From Clostridium septicum (GTDB lineage Bacteria; Bacillota; Clostridia; Clostridiales; Clostridiaceae), in assembly GCF_003606265.1 (NCBI RefSeq), contig NZ_CP023671.1, positions 1,302,001 through 1,366,000 of the forward strand: DNA of 64,000 nucleotides, read 5' to 3'. Each line of letters opens with the position of its first letter. Within the stretch, counting starts at the first letter, position 1. Positions 36,301-43,893 of the stretch are shown here, in pieces. Both the position numbers and the translations under genes were made by a program. A model generated the notes under the pieces. It did no database searches, was not told the DNA's origin, and was given only the letters and a program-made list of their open reading frames with translations.

Positions 36301-38814
36301 AATCAAAACTATTTGTTTTAAATTTTTAAATGTTCCCATAAGTTTATTTTTAGGAGTTACTACAAAATCTGTAACTGTAAATACTAATGGTATTATTATT
36401 GCTAAGAATAATAATATTGAAATTTGTCCTGCTCCATTAAATAAAATTAATGCTAGTATTAAACCTATTAATAGACTTGGTGCAAGTAAACTTCTCCTTA
36501 AGTTATCGAATATTTTCCACTTTGAAAGTAAGTTAAGTTTTGATGAAAATAACCACCTTAAAAGCTGCCAATCTCCTCTAACCCATCTATGTAGTCTCAA
36601 GCAACTAGATAAATAGTAAGCTGGATATCCATCTACAACTTCTACATCTGTTACTAAACCACATCTAGCATATGAACCTTCTAATAAATCATGAGATAGA
36701 ACTTTATTCTCTGGTATCTCATTTTTTAAAGTATTATAAAATGCATCTATGTTTATAATACCTTTGCCTGTGAAAATCCCTTCTCCAAATATGTCTTGAT
36801 AAGTATCGGAAGCAGCTGTAGAGTATCCATCTACCCCTGCTTCTCCAGCAAATATCTTAGAGAAATATGTTTTATTTTTGCTCTCTAATGTTACTGAAAC
36901 TTTAGGTTGCATTATTCCATATCCTCTAGTAACTCTTCCTCCTGCTATATATGGAGTATTTAACACATGGCTCATTGCTTCTATTAAGCTCTTTGCAGCT
37001 CCCATTGGAAGTATTGTATCTGCATCTAGCGTTATTATGTACTTAGCTTTTTTTAAAGTATCTATATTACTACTTATTACATTATATGTTGTTTTTTTAT
37101 CATTTTTTAGTAAAGCTATGAATTCCATAAGTTTTCCTCTTTTTCTTTCATAGCCCATATAGACCTTTTCCTTATCATTAAATACCCTTTTTCTGTTTAA
37201 AAAGAAAAAGTGTTTTTCATCATCTTTAAAATATTTATCATTTAATCTCTTTGCTTCTTCTATACCTATACTATTTATTTCCTTATCCATGTTATCTTCT
37301 TCTGTAATGGCGTCTTTGAAATCTCCAAGTAAGGCATAGTAAATATTCTTATCTCTATTTGCTAAATAATAAACTTCTAGTTGTTCTAATAACTCCTTAG
37401 TTCTGTTTTTTGATGTTAAAAGACTAGGAATTACTACTACTGTTTTAGCTTCCTCTGGTATGCCATCTTTAAAGTCCATCTTTGGTATATATGTTGGCGG
37501 TACTATCTTTGCTATATTCCAATTAAATAAAGCTATTGTTATTTCACTGGATGGTATTATCATTATTAGAAAAGCAACTATATACTCTAGGACAGTTAAT
37601 TTAACTCCAGTTAAATAAGTAAGAGTTAATACCCCAAAATTTACAAGTAAACTTACTAATAATATTAGTAATAAATACTTTTTAGAAGACATTTTATAGT
37701 TTACTTTACCCTTTTCATTAAATGATTCTAATACCTCCTTAACTCCATCATCTATTAGATAATATCCAACATGGGTTTTAAATAACTCCCTATTTTCATT
37801 TATTGCCTTTTGTGATAATTCTAATACCTTTTTTGCTAAATTTAATTCATAAATATTTAATACTCTAGCTAATTCTTCTACTCTATGTCTATAATTATCT
37901 TTTGTCTTAAAGTCCATGTTTACGTATGTTCCAGCTGGATCTAGACGTAGTACTTCTTCTACTTTTGATGTACTATTAAAATAATTTTTCCAATCAACTG
38001 CATCTATAAGCCTTAATGAACTTATAATGCTTCCAATAGATGTTTCTATAACACCTTCTTTGATTATTTCTTGGCTTAAATTATTATTTTTCCCACCGCT
38101 TCTTTCTGTTATAAACTTAAAAATCCTCTCATCTTCTACTGAATTATCTTTTAATACCCTAAAGAAAATTTCTATAAATTCAGCTGAAAATAAACCATCA
38201 TGCAGATTTTCAGAATCCCCCATATATTCTTCAATATCTTCTTGTTTTTCTATAACTTTATTTAAAGGATATTCTTGATTTAACTTTGTTAAAAGAGAAT
38301 CAATTTTTCCTTGATTATATGAATCTAATACTGTATTAGCTAATTTTCTAGCACCTGATCTTTGCTTTTGGACAATAATCATATCATTAGTTACTTTAGC
38401 TAAATTTATTATTAAAGCTATTCTTATCATAAGTGGGAATGCCCATAATTCTCCCATTGTAAAATCTATTTCTTGTTCATTTATAAATTTTATTATCTCA
38501 TCTTCTTTTATTATTCCTTGGTTTATCTTTACATAGCTTTTAGCTAATTCATATATTCTTGGACACCCAGAACCGCTATTTGCTTCATAAGGTAAATTAT
38601 CAAAATAACTTGCTGGGAGATTAAATTTTATAGCTTTATATTCTTTTTCTATCAGGTAAATATTATCTAATAGCCATTCACCTGAGCCAATAATCTCTTC
38701 CCCCTCCTTAAACTGCTTATTTAGGTATTTATGGTTATGTACTATTCCCTTGAAAGCCTGATTTAGTTCTGTTATTACAGCCTTTCTGCAGCTTAACGAA
38801 TCTTTATCTCTCAT
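30307..38814 (-). CDS. Cyclic beta-1,2-glucan synthase-like giant membrane protein (NdvB/Cgs type)
   Basis: A 2835-aa protein, close to the length of Brucella Cgs and rhizobial NdvB. Domains in order: an N-terminal cytoplasmic region (about 1-375); helices about 380-430; a GT84-type glycosyltransferase (about 470-770) with DAD at 597-599 in ITLDADTILP and RLHRWVRGDWQLLRW; further helices (about 780-960); a glycoamylase-like/cyclisation domain (about 1000-1570, SGTMFEYFMP, FGISESAFYEFD); and GH94-type phosphorylase-like modules to the end (RDQLQDSMSIG, HWWHPV, GDWNDGMS, GGRGGWSWYTGASGWMY). In characterised enzymes the GT84 part polymerises UDP-glucose, the middle domain cyclises, and the GH94 part controls chain length. 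Monocistronic, start backed by GGAGAGGTG. Confidence 0.88.
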   Translation of the reverse strand: MRDKDSLSCRKAVITELNQAFKGIVHNHKYLNKQFKEGEEIIGSGEWLLDNIYLIEKEYKAIKFNLPASYFDNLPYEANSGSGCPRIYELAKSYVKINQGIIKEDEIIKFINEQEIDFTMGELWAFPLMIRIALIINLAKVTNDMIIVQKQRSGARKLANTVLDSYNQGKIDSLLTKLNQEYPLNKVIEKQEDIEEYMGDSENLHDGLFSAEFIEIFFRVLKDNSVEDERIFKFITERSGGKNNNLSQEIIKEGVIETSIGSIISSLRLIDAVDWKNYFNSTSKVEEVLRLDPAGTYVNMDFKTKDNYRHRVEELARVLNIYELNLAKKVLELSQKAINENRELFKTHVGYYLIDDGVKEVLESFNEKGKVNYKMSSKKYLLLILLVSLLVNFGVLTLTYLTGVKLTVLEYIVAFLIMIIPSSEITIALFNWNIAKIVPPTYIPKMDFKDGIPEEAKTVVVIPSLLTSKNRTKELLEQLEVYYLANRDKNIYYALLGDFKDAITEEDNMDKEINSIGIEEAKRLNDKYFKDDEKHFFFLNRKRVFNDKEKVYMGYERKRGKLMEFIALLKNDKKTTYNVISSNIDTLKKAKYIITLDADTILPMGAAKSLIEAMSHVLNTPYIAGGRVTRGYGIMQPKVSVTLESKNKTYFSKIFAGEAGVDGYSTAASDTYQDIFGEGIFTGKGIINIDAFYNTLKNEIPENKVLSHDLLEGSYARCGLVTDVEVVDGYPAYYLSSCLRLHRWVRGDWQLLRWLFSSKLNLLSKWKIFDNLRRSLLAPSLLIGLILALILFNGAGQISILLFLAIIIPLVFTVTDFVVTPKNKLMGTFKNLKQIVLILSFIPYQTYLMLDAIIRTLFRLTISKKNLLQWQTAEDAEASVVNTLGNYYKKMWISPAVAILILVLSLKTTPVLGLTNLILVILWGVSPALAYNISKVRCVEDEELEIENEEFLREVSRSIWAYYEDFVNEENNYLAPDNYQEKPFKGIAHRTSPTNIGMGLITNLIAYDLAYLPLGGVISRLEMVLDGMRGLEKFHGHYLNWYDTKTKAPLWPRYVSTVDSGNLLGYLWIISETLKDLKDKPLIRKEEILSIRDTFRLIREEEKIEVFDTLPDEVEFKDYKETLKEELDLINNTLKSIELSEKDIKVEKEHYWIKKLKGEIEFKLDFYDYIFEGIEKLFIDKFIEEKVPSLIEIIELLKDIKNSSGKEYKNILSKKIEDLEEFNDRIDRVISEIQSIMEDMDFKVVFNKERGLFAIGYNLEENSLGNSYYDLMASEARAASFLAIARGEVPKDHWYNLSRNMTKAFGNKSLVSWSGTMFEYFMPFQIMKNFENTLWDLTYSSVIKAQKIYAEKKGIPFGISESAFYEFDVAQNYQYKAFGVPGIGLKRGLEDELVVSPYSTIMTLPYEKHGAIENLKALKEIGALGRYGYIEAIDYTKQRVGNGEGNKEVRCYMVHHLGMSLMALDNLLNKNILQDRFHRIPEIKAVELLLKEKIPQNVTFEREVDIHTPDITIQKENFVPRIIKGAKKENPEVLILSNGSYSTMVTQTGSGYSKKDDMTVYRWKGDSTTDSSGMFFYIKNLNSNDYWSATYEPCKEVSEDSSIEFTVDKARFERKDGNIETKYEVALSPEDDIEIRKIILKNTGEKGRTIEITSYLEVTLQSFEGDAVHPSFSNLFISTEYDEETNSLIGNRRPRAKGAKVPYIIHTIAGDENTEGAITYETSRINFIGRNRDLKSPKAMDNDSPLQNTTGIVLDPIMSIRARLRLEGGEEKEIYYLTAVGDSKEQVLSLVNKYKSTKKLEKEISAANYSNQLELKYMGIKSAQANIYQSLASYILFLHSGRKNREEYIKNINMNQENLWAYGISGDLPIVMLLVKDENDMSLVRQVVNMHYYWKTKGLKVDLVIYNEEEISYEEPLQKNIADIIRNSKERDNLNKAAGIFIHNKSTMGEDIKNFIVGIAKLYIDSSNGSLIEQINDLKENTPKSYIRHKELYKEKNKLDVNVIEEDVTNYRDLNTISKSKNYLNESEDFKTNKNEKYNFDERNLDFFNGYGGFNKKYNSYVIRLKNYENTPAPWINVISNEDFGFHISEVGAAYTWCGNSRENKITPWSNDWVVDPLGEALYIRDDKTGAYFSVTPKPIRDGGEYFIEHSFGYSTFKHTAYNISGELKAFCPKGEKLKLYKVTVENLSNHDKELTLFYYAQLVLGVYNYGSAKNISTDVQGDYIWGQNPYSKYFGKLKAYLSMQGGENQSFTGDRKEFIGIGEDLSMPLALSKENLSNSAGAIFDPCLASAIKVKLKSGEKKEIVVMLGEEESLDLIQEKIDKYKNIKEVDNALDNVKDYWSNFLGNIQVKTPDPSMDYLLNGWLMYQTLSCRYLSRTAFYQSGGAYGFRDQLQDSMSIGILNPKITRDQILRSASRQYVEGDVQHWWHPVVNSGIRTRFSDDLLWLPYVTIEYIKTTGDYDILYEKAPYLEDEPLRDGEDERYTIVNQSTKEGTIYEHCLRAIDRGLNFGAHNIPLMGSGDWNDGMSTVGNEGKGESVWLGWFLYKILDGFKDICEHMKDNDKKQQYIAFQDFIRENQEKNAWDGGWYRRAYFDDGTPLGSIQNDECKIDSLAQSWSIISGAGKRERVEEAMEAVDRYLVSKDKGLIMLLAPPFDKSNLEPGYIKGYVAGVRENGGQYTHAAVWVILALTKLGLGDKACKYYNMINPINHSNTELQARNYKVEPYVMAADVYIKEPHGGRGGWSWYTGASGWMYKVGLEDILGVKKVEGKGYKIKPCIPDTWNEYEVSIKDEEGQYHITIKRGNEKGITIDGKTLNEDLIPKLKGNHKITVVI

Positions 38815-38930
38815 AAATACACCTCTCCTTATTTAAACTCGTAATACGGTTATTATTCCCAAGTTTATATATATTACTCCTATACTTAGGGTGTTTTTCT
38901 AATTATTATTGAGATTTTCCAAACAAAAAA

Positions 38931-38965
38931 ATCACCTAGTAAAATTAAATATTCTACTAAGTGAT
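38931..38965 (-). terminator. Terminator of the FtsX-type ABC operon
   Basis: Arms ATCACCTAGTA and TACTAAGTGAT (one mismatch) with a 13-base loop. The minus-strand tail is TTTTTTTG, about 110 bases past the ATPase stop and before the glucan synthase leader. Confidence 0.75.
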
Positions 38966-39077
38966 ATTATTGTATTATTTAATATAATAAATGTTTTATT
39001 AAATCTATTATTAGCAATTTATCTTATCAACTTTAAATTACTTTTATAATTTTAAGCTTTAAAACTCTTTTATGTTA

Positions 39078-39743
39078 TTATACTACTTCATATAATTTTC
39101 CATCTTCAATTTTAATATGTCTTTTAGCATATGAATCTACTTTTTCATCATGAGTTATAAGCACTATAGTTTTTCCTTCATCATTTAATTCTTTAAGTAA
39201 ATTCATTATATCTTCACCTGTTTTTTTATCTAATGCTCCTGTTGGCTCATCTGCTAAAATTATTTTTGCTTCACTAACTAAAGCTCTAGCAATAGCAACC
39301 CTTTGCTGTTGACCTCCTGATAATTCATTAGGCATCTTTTTTATTTGATCTTCTATATCTAGCCTTTTAAGTATCTCTTTTATCTTGCTTTTTCTTTCTT
39401 TTTTACTAAGTTTTCTCCTTAACAATGGTAATTCAACATTATCATAAACATTATAATCTTTCATTATTGCAAAGTGTTGAAAAACAAAACTTATATCTTT
39501 ATTTCTAATTAAACTTAATTTATTACCATTTAGTTTATTAACTAACTTGCCATCTAAATAATATTCACCACTTGTAACACTATCCATACATCCAATAATA
39601 TTTAATAAAGTTGATTTTCCTGATCCTGATGGTCCCATTATAGATACAAAATCCTTTTCCATTATATCTAAATTAACATCTTTTAATGCATAAAAATTTT
39701 CTCCGTATTTTTTGCTTAGCCCCTTCAATTTAATTAACTCCAT
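39078..39743 (-). CDS. ABC transporter ATPase, MacB/LolD type
   Basis: A 221-aa nucleotide-binding subunit. Walker A GPSGSGKST (37-45), Q-loop near VFQHF, signature LSGGQQQRVAIARAL, Walker B KIILADEPTGALD and the H-loop LITHDE are all present. The LADEPTGALD form is typical of the LolD/MacB (type VII, mechanotransmission) family that partners FtsX-like permeases. It is the last gene of the operon; its start overlaps the preceding permease stop by one base. It serves the permeases encoded at 39743-43350. Confidence 0.93.
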   Translation of the reverse strand: MELIKLKGLSKKYGENFYALKDVNLDIMEKDFVSIMGPSGSGKSTLLNIIGCMDSVTSGEYYLDGKLVNKLNGNKLSLIRNKDISFVFQHFAIMKDYNVYDNVELPLLRRKLSKKERKSKIKEILKRLDIEDQIKKMPNELSGGQQQRVAIARALVSEAKIILADEPTGALDKKTGEDIMNLLKELNDEGKTIVLITHDEKVDSYAKRHIKIEDGKLYEVV

Positions 39744-40942
39744 TACTCAATTCCTCCTATCATTTCTTTTGGTTGTAATTTATCAATGTTTCTTAAAGGA
39801 ATAATTGATGATATTACTATTATTATGACTACTAATACTATTGCAACAACAAAATCAATAATACTAAATTGAGGTACTATTATCTTCTCTGCAATACTAA
39901 ATTGCCTATTTTTATAAAGCTCCGTAAACTTAAATATCATGGCAATTATTGTAGATATTAATGATAAAAATAACATTTCACTTATTACTAATAATTTAAT
40001 ATCCTTTTTTCTAAATCCATTTGCTAATCTTATACCAAATTCTTTTTTTCTATTTATTATAGTAAATGACATATTACTTGCTAGTCCCAAACAAGAAGAC
40101 ACTAACATAAATATACTAAAGAATACAGTTTGAAGTATAAAGGGATAAATTCCCTGTTTAAATCTATTTAATATATCTTTAATACTTAATATTTCTACGT
40201 TTAAACCATACTCTTTATTAACATCATCTATTATATTTTGTATTTCGCTCTTATTTAATTTATCGCTTGTAATATATGTAGCACTATTTATTTCCATTTC
40301 ATAAAAAAGTAATTCTCTTTCTTTTTTAGAAGGAATTGTTATACCCATTTTCCCTAGATCTTCTAAGGCAAAAAATTGAATATCATTACGCGGAAACCAT
40401 TTTATATCTTTATTATAAAAACCTACTACTTCATAATTTTCTTTTGTTAATACTTTATTAGTTATTGTATCCCCAATATTTAATCTACCTTTATACTCTT
40501 CTGAGAAAATAATAGGTATCTTATCTTTATCTAAATTAAAATCATCTTCATTTAAATTTCTTCCATCTGTTATATTAATATCTAATAAATTAAATATATT
40601 TTTATCTGCTTTTAAAATATTAACTCTATTAGTAGGTTCTTGTACTTCTGTATAATACATATTTCCAAGTGACTCATATTTATAACTACCTATATCAAAA
40701 TAATTACTTAACTTCTTCTTCAAATCTACTTTACCTGAACCATTACCATATACAGAGAATTTATATGTATTATTTAAATTCACATTTAAATTATTTTTAA
40801 ATTCTCTTTCTTTATAATTAATAGTACTTAAATTTATCAATACATCTATTACTAATACCATAGTAATTGTAATTTGTACTATTGATAATAATGTAAATAA
40901 CTTTTTATTTCTTATAGAAGATTTTATATATCCTAAATACAT
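39743..40942 (-). CDS. FtsX-like ABC permease A (399 aa)
   Basis: MacB-type permease: an N-terminal helix (about 15-38), a large extracytoplasmic domain (about 40-270), then three C-terminal helices (about 272-295, 325-345, 362-385) ending in the family LQPKEMIGGIE tail. It is a tandem paralogue of the 410-aa permease at 42118-43350. The first 36 residues match almost exactly, and the C-terminal about 150 residues differ at only a few positions, while the outer domain around residues 50-130 diverges strongly. It lies between permease B (13-base gap) and the ATPase (1-base overlap). Confidence 0.88.
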   Translation of the reverse strand: MYLGYIKSSIRNKKLFTLLSIVQITITMVLVIDVLINLSTINYKEREFKNNLNVNLNNTYKFSVYGNGSGKVDLKKKLSNYFDIGSYKYESLGNMYYTEVQEPTNRVNILKADKNIFNLLDINITDGRNLNEDDFNLDKDKIPIIFSEEYKGRLNIGDTITNKVLTKENYEVVGFYNKDIKWFPRNDIQFFALEDLGKMGITIPSKKERELLFYEMEINSATYITSDKLNKSEIQNIIDDVNKEYGLNVEILSIKDILNRFKQGIYPFILQTVFFSIFMLVSSCLGLASNMSFTIINRKKEFGIRLANGFRKKDIKLLVISEMLFLSLISTIIAMIFKFTELYKNRQFSIAEKIIVPQFSIIDFVVAIVLVVIIIVISSIIPLRNIDKLQPKEMIGGIE

Positions 40943-40955
40943 ATTGTGATTCCTC

Positions 40956-42089
40956 CTAATTCCTCAAAAATTTTACTGGAGTCATTTTAATCAGTTGAAT
41001 TATTGGTACTATTAATGTAATAGTTGTAGTTATAGCAGCAACTCCAATTCCAAGTAAAATATTATTTGGAGAAATATAGAAATATAATAAATCTATCCTA
41101 CTTATTATACTACTTAAAATATATTGAAAAATAATTGCTCCTATAGTTGCTGATAATGATATAACAAAAAACTCCATAAATATTCTTCTAATAATAAAGA
41201 AATTACTCATACCACAAACTTTCATTATTCCTATTTCATTATGTATTGTATTAACCCATCCAGTAGATATAAATATTAAATTTATTATACTAATTAAATA
41301 TACTATAATAATCATCTTAAAAAATGATTTACTATGTGATAATAAAGTTGAATAAACTTGATCTTTATTACCTATTTCTGAAATATTAACAAGTACATTT
41401 TCTCCTGAACTCTCTAAATCTTTTTTGAAATTTTCACAAACTTTAACTATATCTCCTTTATCACTTTCTATCTGTACCATAAAACTACCATTTTTTAATT
41501 CATCTAAATTATTTTTTGTAATATCTTCTAAATCTAATATAATTCTATTTTCCCAATTTGTTGCTCTATTTTTATAACCTAAAGTTCCAATAACATTATA
41601 TTCTTCACCATAAATTCTAATTTTCTTATTTTCATTATCTCCCTCAGTAAATTCTTCTAGTTCATAACCAATTAAGATATCTTTATTTCCTTTTTTATTA
41701 TTCTTAAAATAACTTCCTTTAAGTATAGGAATTGGATTTGTAGTATTATCCCCTCTTACATGAATAATTAGTGGATATCCAATATATTTAGAAGCCTTAT
41801 CTATATAAGTAAATCTTTTTATAATATTAACGTTACAATATTCTGGTACCTCTTTAAAAATTGCTTTAATTTGTTCATGATCTACAGTTTTATTTAAATT
41901 TATATCTACCACTCTTGTATTATCTGGTACCCCATCATTTTTTTCATATGCTAATATTTTAAGTTGTTCTATACTACTAATTCCAACAGATACAGTAATA
42001 ATAGCAACAAAAATACTTGTAAAAAAAAGCATTGTTTTCACAGGATTGCGTTTATATTTTTTAATTAACTTTACTAGTGTATTTATCAT
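40956..42089 (-). CDS. FtsX-like ABC permease B (377 aa)
   Basis: A second type of FtsX permease in the same operon, clearly different from permease A. It has an N-terminal helix (about 17-37, TMLFFTSIFVAIITVSVGIS), an outer domain (about 40-255), then helices about 257-280, 305-330 and 345-368. The C-terminal tail KMTPVKFLRN is the family-typical cytoplasmic end. It probably heterodimerises with a permease A copy. The ribosome site AAGGAGA precedes the ATG. The upstream mini-ORF at 43363 carries matching 5' and 3' ends. Confidence 0.87.
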   Translation of the reverse strand: MINTLVKLIKKYKRNPVKTMLFFTSIFVAIITVSVGISSIEQLKILAYEKNDGVPDNTRVVDINLNKTVDHEQIKAIFKEVPEYCNVNIIKRFTYIDKASKYIGYPLIIHVRGDNTTNPIPILKGSYFKNNKKGNKDILIGYELEEFTEGDNENKKIRIYGEEYNVIGTLGYKNRATNWENRIILDLEDITKNNLDELKNGSFMVQIESDKGDIVKVCENFKKDLESSGENVLVNISEIGNKDQVYSTLLSHSKSFFKMIIIVYLISIINLIFISTGWVNTIHNEIGIMKVCGMSNFFIIRRIFMEFFVISLSATIGAIIFQYILSSIISRIDLLYFYISPNNILLGIGVAAITTTITLIVPIIQLIKMTPVKFLRN

Positions 42090-42117
42090 ATTTTGTCTCC
42101 TTATTTAATTAATTCTA

Positions 42118-43350
42118 CTACTCAATTGTCCCTATCATTTCTTTTGGTTGTAATTTATCAATATTTCTTAAAGGAATAATTGATGATATTACTATTATTA
42201 TGACTACTAATACTATTGCAACAACAAAATCAATAATACTAAATTGAGGTACTATTATCTTTTCTGCAATACTAAATTGCCTATTTTTATAAAACTCCGT
42301 AAACTTAAATATCATGGCAATTATTGTAGATATTAATGATAAAAGTAACATTTCACTTATTACTAATAATTTAATATCCTTTTTTCTAAATCCATTTGCT
42401 AATCTTATACCAAATTCTTTTTTTCTATTTATTATAGTAAATGACATATTACTTGCTAGTCCTAAACAGGAAGACACTAACATAAATATACTAAAGAATA
42501 CTTTTTGAAGTATAAAAGGATAAATTCCCTGTTTAAATCTATTTAATATATCTTTAATACTTAGAATTTCTATATTTAATCCATAATCTTTATTAACATC
42601 ATCTACTATATTTTGTATTTCGCTCTTATTTAATTTATCGCTTGTAATATATGTAGAATTATTTATTGCCAATCCATAAAAATTTACTTCTTTCTCTTTT
42701 TTAGACGGAATTGTTATACCCATTTTTCCTAGATCTTCTAAGGCAAAAAATTGAATATCATTAGATGGAAACCATTTTATATTTTTATTATAAAATCCTA
42801 CTACTTTATACCTTTGTGTCAATATCCCTTCATAAGTAACTACATCTCCAATATTTACTATATCCTTATACTCTTCTGAAAAGATAATAGGTATATTATC
42901 ATTATCTAAATTAAAATCCTCTTCATTTAAACTTCTTCCATCTATTATATTAATATCCAATATATTAAATAAGTTTTTATCAATTTTTAAAATTTGAACT
43001 TCATTATTATTTGATTCCTTATCTAACTTAAACTTTTCTATAAACTTTTCATTATTCTTAAATTCTTCAATATTAGAATGATAATACTCATAACTACCTA
43101 TATCAAAATAACTACTTAACTTCTTTTTTAAATCTGAGCTACCTGCATCATTACCATATATAATAAACTCATATGTATTATTTAAATCTACATTTAAATT
43201 ATTTTTAAATTCTCTTTCTTTATAATTAATAGTACTTAAATTTATCAATACATCTATTACTAATACCATAGTGATTGTAATTTGTACTATTGATAATAAT
43301 GTAAATAATTTCTTATTTCTTATGGAAGATTTTATATATCCCAAATACAT
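42118..43350 (-). CDS. FtsX-like ABC permease A' (410 aa), tandem paralogue of A
   Basis: Same architecture as permease A: N-terminal helix, outer domain, three C-terminal helices. The N-terminus and the C-terminal half are nearly identical to permease A, and its outer domain is about 11 residues longer (the EFKNNEKFIEKFKLDKESNN insertion). Divergent outer loops on a homogenised scaffold suggest either different ligands or a recent duplication with gene conversion. The GGGGGA ribosome site lies in the 12-base gap after the mini-ORF at 43363. Confidence 0.88.
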   Translation of the reverse strand: MYLGYIKSSIRNKKLFTLLSIVQITITMVLVIDVLINLSTINYKEREFKNNLNVDLNNTYEFIIYGNDAGSSDLKKKLSSYFDIGSYEYYHSNIEEFKNNEKFIEKFKLDKESNNNEVQILKIDKNLFNILDINIIDGRSLNEEDFNLDNDNIPIIFSEEYKDIVNIGDVVTYEGILTQRYKVVGFYNKNIKWFPSNDIQFFALEDLGKMGITIPSKKEKEVNFYGLAINNSTYITSDKLNKSEIQNIVDDVNKDYGLNIEILSIKDILNRFKQGIYPFILQKVFFSIFMLVSSCLGLASNMSFTIINRKKEFGIRLANGFRKKDIKLLVISEMLLLSLISTIIAMIFKFTEFYKNRQFSIAEKIIVPQFSIIDFVVAIVLVVIIIVISSIIPLRNIDKLQPKEMIGTIE

Positions 43351-43362
43351 ATTACTTCCCCC

Positions 43363-43440
43363 CTAATTATTTTTAAATTTTACTAAAGTCACATTAATTC
43401 CTAAAATCGCTGCTTCTATTAATATGGAAATTCTATTCAT
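43363..43440 (-). pseudogene. 25-codon mini-ORF, probable collapsed copy of permease B
   Basis: ATG at 43440 to TAG at 43363, encoding MNRISILIEAAILGINVT then LVKFKNN, with a perfect AAGGAGA ribosome site. Its 5' end (TTAAATAA..AGGAGA.AAAA..ATGA) and 3' end (ATTAA..TGACT..AGTAAAATTT..AATTAGG.GG) both match the ends of permease B. It also sits directly before a permease A copy, exactly as permease B does. The simplest reading is a duplicated B gene reduced by a large internal deletion that kept start and stop in one frame. Alternatively it is a genuine small hydrophobic peptide co-expressed with the exporter. Confidence 0.55.
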
Positions 43441-43472
43441 AATCTTTTTATCTCCTTGTTTATTTAATATAT

Positions 43473-43506
43473 AAAAGGGTATGCTAAAAATTAACACACC
43501 CCTTTT
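43473..43506 (-). promoter_or_regulatory. Attenuator-like hairpin before the ABC operon
   Basis: On the minus strand AAAAGGG-g-TGTG pairs with CATA-CCCTTTT (one bulged G, one G-U pair). The arm ends in TTTTATAT. It lies between the putative promoter and the AAGGAG of the mini-ORF, a position suited to attenuation. Confidence 0.45.
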
Positions 43507-43775
43507 AAACTTAATGATAATATTTTACTATTGTATATTTATCCAAGCTATAACTTTAACTTACATGAGTTATTACTGTAATAATCCATTTAAACATGTA
43601 CATTAATATTACTTATATCAATAATATTTTCCCCATAGTTCTACTTTTACTATCTTTTTTGCTTTATTATGTTAACATAATTTTAATAACTTTCTTGTCG
43701 TTTTTTGCAAGTAAATAATTTTTTTCTTCGACAAAAGTAACTTTGAAGAAAATATATTACATTTTTATTTAACTT

Positions 43776-43808
43776 AAAAGGAGCATCAAATAATTGATGC
43801 TCCTTTTT
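43776..43808 (-). terminator. Terminator of the M18 aminopeptidase gene
   Basis: A perfect 14-bp stem AAAAGGAGCATCAA/TTGATGCTCCTTTT with a 4-base loop, about 90 bases past the aminopeptidase stop. Confidence 0.85.
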
Positions 43809-43893
43809 ACCATAATCTAAGATATAATTTTATTTTATACAAATATATTAATATCTTAAATAAAATTCTTAGAAACTAATTTTTTATATATTT

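Larger units (their letters stand above)
43441..43893 (-). other. Leader and promoter region of the FtsX-type ABC operon
   Basis: About 450 bases. On the minus strand a promoter-like TTGGAT-N18-TATTAT lies at 43517-43546. A hairpin at 43473-43506 follows, then the mini-ORF ribosome site. The aminopeptidase terminator is at 43776-43808. The remainder is featureless AT-rich sequence. Confidence 0.5.
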
